This document shows positions 1-4,950 of a stretch of DNA of 8,034 nt, piece by piece (within the stretch, counting starts at the first letter, position 1; each line of letters begins with the position of its first letter). Source of the DNA: Candidatus Nomurabacteria bacterium (lineage in GTDB: Bacteria; Patescibacteriota; Minisyncoccia; Phycocordibacterales; PALSA-1337); contig CALRCS010000027.1 of NCBI GenBank assembly GCA_943354625.1, positions 1-8,034 on the forward strand, in the 5' to 3' direction. The translations under genes and the position numbers were made by a program. Under the pieces are notes generated by a model that made no database searches, was not told the origin of the DNA, and saw only the letters and a list, made by a program, of their open reading frames with translations.

Positions 1-36
1 AAAAAATAAAAAGCACGCTTATATTGCGCACTTTTT
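1..36 (-). terminator. Intrinsic terminator of the 154-aa gene
   Basis: Read on the minus strand, 36-26 pairs with 18-8 as an 11-bp stem around a 7-nt AT loop. Two of the pairs are U-G wobbles, so the stem is complete only in minus-strand RNA and has C/A mismatches on the plus strand. It is followed by a T-rich tail (five Ts, an A, six Ts). This strand asymmetry and the U tract make it a terminator for the gene that stops at 94. Confidence 0.72.
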
Positions 37-39
37 TAT

Positions 40-63
40 GGAATATATTTTTTTATATATTCC
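40..63. repeat. Perfect AT-rich inverted repeat (hairpin)
   Basis: GGAATATAT at 40-48 is the exact reverse complement of ATATATTCC at 55-63, with a six-base T loop on the plus strand. It lies between the stop codon at 94 and the terminator at 8-36, so the 3' end of that mRNA would carry two tandem hairpins. It may protect the 3' end or act as an auxiliary terminator; the sequence alone does not decide. Confidence 0.55.
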
Positions 64-93
64 TATACCATTAACAATGTTTTAACAAACCGA

Positions 94-558
94 TCAGTCC
101 ACAATTTCGTCATCAAAAAAATTGAATGGAAGTGGACGAACTTCTTCAAGTACCTTGATTTCATCATTGGAAAGACGTACGACGTGTAGTAAACTTCTTT
201 TCTTCATTTTGTACTCCTCAGTAATAACAGCTCCATATGCAAATCTTATTTTGATCTCTCGTTTATCAAATTCATCGCTAGTAGTTTCTACCCAGACATT
301 ACACGGAAAATCTATGAACCGCTGATTGGTGGATATCTCATACCATTTTAAACCCTGTTTAAGTCTGACGAATGGCGGAATACCTTCTATGGTCATGAGT
401 CTGGTTCCAGTGTAATAAACAGATAACAGGTTAATCCAAGAAGAACCATATTGACCGAGCTCATTACAAGCCTTGCATATCTTAGACCAGGGAAGTAAGT
501 ACATAGACCACTTTGCGGGAACGACTACAGGAACTACCATTTGACCCTCAATTTTCAT
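94..558 (-). CDS. Hypothetical protein, 154 aa
   Basis: I do not recognise this protein. It is an open frame of 154 residues ending in TGA and followed by a good terminator, so it is probably a real gene. It has no signal peptide or membrane segment. Visible features are a CxxC pair (C28, C31), another Cys at 86, several aromatic residues at 17-50, alternating hydrophobic stretches that suggest beta strands, a basic KMKKR patch near 117-121 and an acidic tail (FFDDEIVD). Two starts are possible. The ATG at 558 has AAAGGG four bases upstream; an in-frame ATG six codons later has GAGGG four bases upstream. The longer is kept. It is one of the few genes here with a Shine-Dalgarno-like element. 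It stands alone, separated from the acetyltransferase by 172 bp containing that gene's terminator, so it is probably monocistronic. The function is unknown. Confidence 0.68.
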   Translation of the reverse strand: MKIEGQMVVPVVVPAKWSMYLLPWSKICKACNELGQYGSSWINLLSVYYTGTRLMTIEGIPPFVRLKQGLKWYEISTNQRFIDFPCNVWVETTSDEFDKREIKIRFAYGAVITEEYKMKKRSLLHVVRLSNDEIKVLEEVRPLPFNFFDDEIVD

Positions 559-576
559 ATAACCCTTTGTTGAGTT

Positions 577-616
577 TTGTTATTACCATGTCTCGCCACA
601 TAGCGAAACGCCCAAG
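577..616 (-). promoter_or_regulatory. Weak candidate promoter of the 154-aa gene
   Basis: On the minus strand a TGGTAATAA element (TGn plus TAATAA) lies about 20 nt before the ATG at 558, with only a weak TTTCGC about 17 bases further upstream. The rest of the 559-681 spacer holds a 7-bp inverted repeat (TAATACT 631-637, AGTATTA 665-671) of unclear meaning and no gene that I can support. Confidence 0.22.
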
Positions 617-681
617 TGAATATAGCATGTTAATACTGGTCTGGATAGTACTAGATTATGACTGAGTATTATTCATTTTAC

Positions 682-710
682 AAAAAAGCCACGCATTGTT
701 AGTGCGAGGC
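682..710 (-). terminator. Intrinsic terminator of the GNAT gene
   Basis: The minus strand reads GCCTCGCA, a 7-nt loop, then TGCGTGGC followed by six Ts. The stem has eight positions with a single T-T mismatch and is GC-rich in an AT-rich window. It starts 20 nt after the stop codon at 731. Classic rho-independent form. Confidence 0.85.
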
Positions 711-730
711 CTGCGTGATCGATTCCAAGG

Positions 731-1282
731 TTATTTTTTTTGACTCCATTCTTCTCTAAGAAGAGAGTATATTACCAAGTCCACAAAGTGATCATAGAGC
801 CATTCACTTTGTCGAAGTACTCCTTCTTCTTTGAAACCAAGTCTCTGCGTAATCGCTCGGCTTTTGGAATTTTCTACTGCACAGCGAATTACAATACGAT
901 TGATATTCAGTTGTTCGAAACTATAGTTCACAAGAGTACGAACACAATCAGTCATGATGCCTTTCCCTTGAAAGTCCTCGGCCAACCAATAGCCAATGGA
1001 TGTCTTTCTGTCTTTTGTACCGAAGGAACTAAGACCAATTCCACCGATCCACTGACCTTCGTACCAAATTCCAAAATCACATCCTTCTTTTTTTTCGAAT
1101 TCAACAATATCGTTTTGAATGTATTTCCGAATGTCCTCGACAGTCTTAGTGTCATCTAGCCAAGGTAGCCATTGTTTTAGATAGTATCGGTTTTTGTCTA
1201 TAACTTGGAAAACTACTTCTGCGTCAGCTTCTACTCGACGTCGCAATTCCAAGCCGTCTCTAACATGAATTATGAAGTTCAT
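731..1282 (-). CDS. GNAT-family N-acetyltransferase (RimL/YdaF type)
   Basis: A 183-residue protein with the usual length and order of the RimJ/RimL/YdaF branch of acetyl-CoA-dependent N-acetyltransferases. An N-terminal strand carries the ELRRRVEADAE segment. LKQWLPWLDD is at 35-44. The beta strand IGGIGLSSF is at 79-87. IGYWLAEDFQGKGIMTD at 96-111 is the acetyl-CoA pyrophosphate-binding loop (motif A, QGKG). A motif B strand/helix at 128-150 ends in AITQRLGFKEEG. Family members acetylate N-terminal amines of ribosomal proteins or small molecules; the substrate cannot be read from the sequence. No Shine-Dalgarno precedes the ATG; a -10-like element lies 7 nt upstream. It is probably monocistronic: it lies 74 bp after smc and has its own terminator. 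YdaF-like proteins are widely exchanged between bacteria, so recent acquisition is possible but not shown. Confidence 0.9.
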   Translation of the reverse strand: MNFIIHVRDGLELRRRVEADAEVVFQVIDKNRYYLKQWLPWLDDTKTVEDIRKYIQNDIVEFEKKEGCDFGIWYEGQWIGGIGLSSFGTKDRKTSIGYWLAEDFQGKGIMTDCVRTLVNYSFEQLNINRIVIRCAVENSKSRAITQRLGFKEEGVLRQSEWLYDHFVDLVIYSLLREEWSQKK

Positions 1283-1318
1283 CTTTTATACGATAACATT
1301 AATAGCTGACTTTGTACA
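1283..1318 (-). promoter_or_regulatory. Candidate promoter of the GNAT gene (leaderless)
   Basis: On the minus strand TGTACA (1313-1318) is 17 bp from TATCGT (1290-1295), which is preceded by TGT, forming an extended -10. The hexamer ends 7 nt before the ATG, so transcription would begin at or next to the start codon. Both hexamers match consensus at only four of six positions. Confidence 0.4.
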
Positions 1319-1356
1319 GCAAGCTTCAATCCCTCACTACCCCTACCTAAACAGCC

Positions 1357-3567
1357 CTACTTCGCCACCTTTGCCGCTTCCTCAAACTGTATAGAGAGTA
1401 ACTTCGATGCTCCATCTGCACCCATAGTCACACCGTATAGAACACCGGCTCGAGACATAGTCTCACGATTGTGAGTTATTAAAATAAGCTGAGAATATTG
1501 TGAGAGATTGGTAATCATATCTCCATACTTTCGAGAATTGGCTTCATCGAGTGCGGCATCGGTTTCATCTAGAATAATAAAAGGTGGAGGATTCACTGAA
1601 GTAATAGCAAAAAGAAGAGCAATAGAAGTTAAAGCTCTTTCACCTCCCGAAAGCATCATTAGACCTTTTACTTTTTTACGAGGAAGATTTACGGAAATAT
1701 CTATACCCTCCTCGCCTTCCTCCTCCACCATATCCTCACTTTCTTCATCTGATAAAGCAGCAGAAAGGTCAGTGTCTGATTTCTTTTTCCTCTTTTTCTC
1801 CCTAATCACATTGAGCCCAGCACTTCCACCACCAAACATGAGTGAGAAATAATTCTGAAACTGCGCATTTATTTTCAAAATTCCCTCTTTGAACTCTATA
1901 TCAATACGCGCATCGAGATCAGCAATAATATCATAAAGATTTTTCTTTGAACCCTCAAGATCACTCAATTCTTTTGCTAAGAAAATATCCCTATCCTCAA
2001 CTTCTTTATATTCTTTTAAAATATCAAAACTATTTCCTGCACCAGAATCCTCTATACGAATCTTTATTCTCTCAATGTTCTTTTGACGATCGTATTGTAA
2101 GGATCGGACTTCCTCTGGAGTGGCAATTTCAGCATAATCAAGTGCCTCTCGTCCTACCATAGAATATGCTTCTTGCATTTCTTTTTTATATGCTTCTTCC
2201 TCAATAAAAAGTTTATCTTCACGAGTTCTAATACCATTTAGAATTCCTCTAACTTCATTTTGACGAGCCATTACCCTAAAAACATTTTTCTCGGCATCAC
2301 GGTTTGAATCTTTTTCTTTTTCAATATTTTCTCGCAAAGTATTGTATTCAAGAATATATGTTCTTTCGTTTATTTCATGATTTTTAAGAGATTGTTCTAG
2401 ATCGTATTTTTTCTCACGAAGTAAAGCTAGATTTTTTTCTATTTCGGCCAATAGGGTTGAATCTTCTTTTTCTTTATGAGAAAAAATAAAGTTAAAAAGG
2501 AGTTCTTTTATCTCTTTGACTGTTTCCAAAATATCTATTTTTTTTGCAACTTCTTCAACGTCCTTCAAGTACACAGTCTTGAACTCATCTCTTGTTTGTT
2601 TTTCCTTTTCTTTAGAAATAGAACGGAGTTCTGCAGAGATTTCTCCTTCAATTTTTCCAAGCTCACGCATAAGAGTATCTTTTTCAATACGAACCTTGTG
2701 CAGTGAACTTTCAATACCAATTAGCTCATTACTTCGTGCATCACGATTTTTTGAATCCTCTAGGATTTTTCGTGCAATAGCAATCTCATCATCAAGAAGT
2801 TTTAACTCAGCAGTCAGAGGATTCTTCTGACTATCGATATATACTTTTTCAGATTTTATATACAATTCCTCGCGTTTTAAATATACTTTATATAAATTTC
2901 GGAGCTCCTCACGAAGTTCCACAACTCTCTCTACTTTTTCCACCTGCTTTTTTAAAAATTTAAGATGTGGGGCTATTTCACGGCGAAGAGACTCAACTGA
3001 CTTCATATTGTCTTCTGTTTTTTCAAGTTTTCTCTGACTCTCAATCTTTTTGTATTGATAGGCTTTTAAACCCAAGGCATCCTCTATCATTTCTCTTCTC
3101 TCTATTATATTGGCATTCAAAATACGATCTGCTTCACCTTGAGATATTATGTGATGCCCAGAAACTCCTATATGTGCACTAGAAAGAAGTTCAACAATAT
3201 CCTTTAGCCTAACACTAGAACCGTTTACAAAATATTCATTTGAATTATCTCTATGAACAACACGCTCAAGAGTTACTTCATCAAAATCAATATTAAATGT
3301 TCGCTTTTTATTATCAAAAATAACCTTAACTCCAGCTCGATTTACACGTGCACCTTCCCCACCACCATTAAAAATCAGATCTTCTCCACGCTTTCCTCGC
3401 ATAGCTTTTATTGACTGTTCACCTAGAACGAAGCGAAAACCTTCAGCCACATTCGACTTTCCAGAACCATTTGGTCCAACAATAGCAGAAATTGGAGAAT
3501 TAAAATTAAGCTGTGCCTTTTTAGCAAAAGATTTAAAACCCGATATTTCTAGTGACTTTAAATACAT
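1357..3567 (-). CDS. smc: Chromosome segregation ATPase SMC, short hingeless form
   Basis: SMC ATPase that organises and segregates the chromosome, normally as a dimer with kleisin partners (not in this window). The head is complete: MYLKSLEISGFKSF start, Walker A GPNGSGKS at 31-38, Q-loop region HIISQGEADRIL at 139-150, the usual post-hinge joint around 503-560 ending in FGGG near 578-581, ABC signature LSGGERA at 639-645, Walker B FIILDETDAALDE at 663-675 and the THNRETM switch near 698-704. Two things are unusual. At 736 residues it is far below the roughly 1,150-1,200 of typical bacterial SMC: the charged coiled coil at about 170-565 is short and shows no recognisable globular hinge. A Lys- then Asp/Glu-rich insert (about 589-621) sits before the signature. 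There are no cysteines, so a Rad50-type zinc hook is excluded. Both head halves are in one intact frame, so this is not a truncated pseudogene. An extended -10 lies 6 nt before the ATG. Confidence 0.93.
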   Translation of the reverse strand: MYLKSLEISGFKSFAKKAQLNFNSPISAIVGPNGSGKSNVAEGFRFVLGEQSIKAMRGKRGEDLIFNGGGEGARVNRAGVKVIFDNKKRTFNIDFDEVTLERVVHRDNSNEYFVNGSSVRLKDIVELLSSAHIGVSGHHIISQGEADRILNANIIERREMIEDALGLKAYQYKKIESQRKLEKTEDNMKSVESLRREIAPHLKFLKKQVEKVERVVELREELRNLYKVYLKREELYIKSEKVYIDSQKNPLTAELKLLDDEIAIARKILEDSKNRDARSNELIGIESSLHKVRIEKDTLMRELGKIEGEISAELRSISKEKEKQTRDEFKTVYLKDVEEVAKKIDILETVKEIKELLFNFIFSHKEKEDSTLLAEIEKNLALLREKKYDLEQSLKNHEINERTYILEYNTLRENIEKEKDSNRDAEKNVFRVMARQNEVRGILNGIRTREDKLFIEEEAYKKEMQEAYSMVGREALDYAEIATPEEVRSLQYDRQKNIERIKIRIEDSGAGNSFDILKEYKEVEDRDIFLAKELSDLEGSKKNLYDIIADLDARIDIEFKEGILKINAQFQNYFSLMFGGGSAGLNVIREKKRKKKSDTDLSAALSDEESEDMVEEEGEEGIDISVNLPRKKVKGLMMLSGGERALTSIALLFAITSVNPPPFIILDETDAALDEANSRKYGDMITNLSQYSQLILITHNRETMSRAGVLYGVTMGADGASKLLSIQFEEAAKVAK

Positions 3568-3582
3568 GGATATATTTTAGCA
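3568..3582 (-). promoter_or_regulatory. Candidate extended -10 promoter of smc (leaderless)
   Basis: The minus strand reads TATGCTAAAAT followed by six bases and the smc ATG. TGC plus TAAAAT (3574-3579) forms an extended -10; no convincing -35 is seen at 16-18 bp. There is no Shine-Dalgarno. The 5' leader would be zero to a few nucleotides. Confidence 0.42.
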
Positions 3583-3696
3583 TAGAGTGTTGACTTCTAG
3601 AATAGAATTGATAATATGTATATATAATCCTTGCGAATCATTAGGGAAACCTAAGCAGGTTCGATTCGACACTATAGTTGATGGCAAGAATTTCAC
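3577..3696 (-). other. Possible 39-codon leader ORF with sequestered SD
   Basis: A GTG at 3696 opens a 39-codon frame that ends in TAA 9 bp before the smc ATG. Upstream is AAAGGAGG with a 4-nt spacer to the GTG, the strongest Shine-Dalgarno noticed in the window. Both the SD and the GTG are locked in the 12-bp hairpin at 3694-3721. It overlaps the 3' end of the toxin-like gene in another frame. It could be a translated leader of smc, or the displaced C-terminus of the upstream gene after a frameshift, or chance. The peptide itself is not recognised. Confidence 0.2.
3630..3688 (+). other. Candidate structured RNA element with GNRA hairpin
   Basis: On the plus strand three nested helices can be drawn: CTTGC (3630-3634) with GCAAG (3684-3688); GAATC (3635-3639) with GATTC (3663-3667); and TTAGG-GAAA-CCTAA (3641-3654), a 5-bp stem capped by a GNRA tetraloop. 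A mutually exclusive hairpin AACCT-AAGC-AGGTT (3648-3661) competes for the same CCT. A TATAAT lies just upstream at 3623-3628 on the plus strand, but no good -35 pairs with it. Whether this is transcribed, and from which strand, is inference. Confidence 0.25.
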
Positions 3697-4096
3697 AGAA
3701 CCTCCTTTGGGAGGTTCTGTGTAATTCCAACATGATACTAAAAAAATGTAGATGGCCATTATTTAGTCTTCGTATAATAAATCTAACAGAAATTAAGTTA
3801 CCAACTTTGTGTTGGATGGCCCAAAAATAGGCAGTGGAATTACCTCTAGTTCTTTTTTCTCCACTACTTAGAGTTTGAACTTTTCCTAGTATATTTGGTA
3901 CATATTCTAAAAGTTTGAATCTCTTGACAACTTCGCCTTGTGGTCGAGGGATTCCGTCTTTATATACAATATGATCAAAACCATAACGATTAAAATAAAT
4001 TTTTTCATTATCAAAAGCAGGACATGATATGGGTTTCATTTTTTTATAAGAATCTCTTTTATTTTTAATATACCCTTTCCAGTCTTCTACAAACAT
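3641..4096 (-). CDS. Putative toxin-like RNase-fold (RelE/PBECR-like) protein
   Basis: A 151-residue protein. Its central part resembles, from memory, small RelE/barnase/colicin-type nuclease-fold proteins (PBECR-like): EKIYFNRYGFDHIVYK at 31-46, a polar linker, RFKLLEYVPNIL at 59-70, a strand with aromatics AYFWAIQHK at 89-97, ISVRFIIRRL at 102-111 and NGHLHFFSIM at 113-122. The arginine-rich strand before HFF resembles the catalytic C-terminal strand of this fold. This assignment is tentative. The final 29 residues do not look like the family and are read through a strong hairpin, so the ancestral stop may have been near 125, with read-through or a frameshift at the seven-T run before it. 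No antitoxin partner is recognisable. Upstream, TATGGT preceded by TGT lies 6 nt before the ATG, and an 11-bp phased repeat array lies further upstream. A later in-frame Met at residue 20 is an alternative start. Confidence 0.62.
   Translation of the reverse strand: MFVEDWKGYIKNKRDSYKKMKPISCPAFDNEKIYFNRYGFDHIVYKDGIPRPQGEVVKRFKLLEYVPNILGKVQTLSSGEKRTRGNSTAYFWAIQHKVGNLISVRFIIRRLNNGHLHFFSIMLELHRTSQRRFCEILAINYSVESNLLRFP
3689..3726. repeat. Strong 12-bp hairpin with anti-SD-like arm
   Basis: CACAGAACCTCC (3694-3705) is perfectly complementary to GGAGGTTCTGTG (3710-3721) around the loop TTTG. After one T-T mismatch the stem continues with AATT/AATT. The plus-strand left arm plus loop includes CCTCCTTT, identical to the 16S rRNA anti-Shine-Dalgarno core; the minus strand carries AAAGGAGG. 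It sits inside the last codons of the toxin-like gene. There is no U tract on either strand, so a standard terminator is doubtful. Confidence 0.6.
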
Positions 4097-4111
4097 TCAT
4101 TAACCATAACA
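4097..4111 (-). promoter_or_regulatory. Candidate extended -10 of the toxin-like gene (leaderless)
   Basis: The minus strand reads TGTTATGGT, six bases, then ATG: TGT plus TATGGT (4103-4108), four of six to consensus. No Shine-Dalgarno and no good -35. An alternative is TTGAAA about 18 bp before TAATAT, lying in the A-tract array further upstream. Confidence 0.3.
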
Positions 4112-4117
4112 AACCAT

Positions 4118-4172
4118 GATAAAATCCGTATAAAATTTTGATAAAATATTAATGAAATTTTTATAAAGATTT
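4118..4172. repeat. 11-bp phased A-tract array (five units)
   Basis: Units begin at exactly 11-bp steps: 4118 GATAAAATCCG, 4129 TATAAAATTTT, 4140 GATAAAATATT, 4151 AATGAAATTTT, 4162 TATAAAGATTT. The consensus is KATAAAATTTT. The first three share ATAAAAT exactly; the last two match the eight-base core at about six positions. A-tracts repeated at one helical turn are expected to bend DNA. The array lies between rnc and the toxin-like gene, directly upstream of the latter's start. Confidence 0.55.
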
Positions 4173-4180
4173 CAACAGGA

Positions 4181-4217
4181 TATTCATTGACGGTTTAATA
4201 AATGTGTCAATAGAATA
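4181..4217. repeat. Imperfect inverted repeat downstream of rnc
   Basis: TATTCATTGAC (4181-4191) faces GTCAATAGAATA (4206-4217): eleven pairs with one bulged base and a 14-nt loop. It follows the rnc stop at 4241 on the minus strand, without a U tract, and could be an operator or a weak 3' structure. Confidence 0.35.
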
Positions 4218-4240
4218 CGTGGAATATTTTTTACACATAC

Positions 4241-4936
4241 CTACCACCCTTTCGCTTCCAATGCCTTTTCCGCCGCCATCTGTTCCGCTTCTTGTTTAGA
4301 AAGCCCAGTTCCTATAGCGACTTGAACATCTCCGATAAAAACAGCGAGGGTAAAGAGTTTACTATGATCTGGGCCGGTTTCCTTCATTGTTCTATATGAT
4401 GGAGTATGACCTGTCATTTCTTGAGCCTTTTCTTGAAAACGACTCTTTGCATCAAGCCATGATTTATCTTTAATTATTTTATCTATATCTATAATATCTA
4501 TAAGATGTGAAGAGATAAAATCATTAGCGGCATCATATCCCTTATCAAGATATACAGCACCTATTATTGCTTCAATAGTATCTGCATGAATGATTGAACG
4601 TGCACGTCCTGTATCCTTTGACTCACCCTTTGATAAAAGTAAATACTTATCCACACCGATATGAAGTGCTACTTTTGAAAGACTATTCGTATTTACAAGC
4701 GCAGAACGATATGAAGTTAGATCCCCCTCATTTTTATCAGGGAATTTTTTAAATAGAAAACTCGTAATAACAAGTTCAAGCACAGCATCTCCTAAAAATT
4801 CTAGGCGCTCATTGTGTTCAAGCCCTGCCTTTTTATTTTCATTCAGATATGAACGATGCGTACATGCTCGCTTCAGCAAGTTTATATCATTAAATTCTAC
4901 TTTTATTTCCTCTGAAAGTTGTTTGAAGTCTGGCAT
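4241..4936 (-). CDS. rnc: Ribonuclease III
   Basis: Double-stranded-RNA endonuclease that separates the rRNA precursors and trims structured mRNAs in the cytoplasm. The 231-residue length is normal. The N-terminal catalytic domain (about 1-150) carries the signature HNERLEFLGDAVLE at 41-54 with E43, E46 and D50 matching the E. coli active-site cluster, and HADTIEAIIGAVYLD at 117-131 with D119 and E122 as the second metal-binding pair. The C-terminal double-stranded-RNA-binding domain (about 160-230) has DAKSRFQEKAQ, the middle strands FTLAVFIGD and the final SKQEAEQMAAEKAL helix. It starts 9 bp after the nusB-Nudix stop, the last gene of a likely rpmF-nusB-rnc operon, so rRNA antitermination and rRNA processing are encoded together. 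No Shine-Dalgarno is seen; a perfect TATAAT 8 nt upstream of the ATG may give a second, leaderless transcript. Confidence 0.97.
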   Translation of the reverse strand: MPDFKQLSEEIKVEFNDINLLKRACTHRSYLNENKKAGLEHNERLEFLGDAVLELVITSFLFKKFPDKNEGDLTSYRSALVNTNSLSKVALHIGVDKYLLLSKGESKDTGRARSIIHADTIEAIIGAVYLDKGYDAANDFISSHLIDIIDIDKIIKDKSWLDAKSRFQEKAQEMTGHTPSYRTMKETGPDHSKLFTLAVFIGDVQVAIGTGLSKQEAEQMAAEKALEAKGW

Positions 4937-4950
4937 AGAAGGTTATTATA
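4937..4950 (-). promoter_or_regulatory. Possible internal -10 for rnc
   Basis: Minus-strand TATAAT (4945-4950), identical to the consensus, ends 8 nt before the rnc ATG and overlaps the nusB-Nudix stop codon. No good -35 at 16-18 bp. In AT-rich DNA a chance match is possible. Confidence 0.3.

Noticed and set aside
740..1159. 139-aa plus-strand reading frame
   Set aside because: Antisense shadow of the GNAT gene; low-complexity Phe/Thr composition and no family resemblance.
1508..1852. 114-aa plus-strand reading frame
   Set aside because: Antisense to the well-supported SMC head; Ser/Pro-rich composition mirrors the opposite strand's codons.
3630..3688. GGTTCGATTC, reminiscent of a tRNA or tmRNA T-loop
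   Set aside because: The flanking bases do not form a 5-bp T stem (only the closing G-C pairs), and no acceptor, anticodon or CCA arrangement fits.
4946..4948. Possible stop-codon recoding (code 25)
   Set aside because: Full-length core genes show no internal TGA, and TGA ends two frames, so the standard bacterial code fits.
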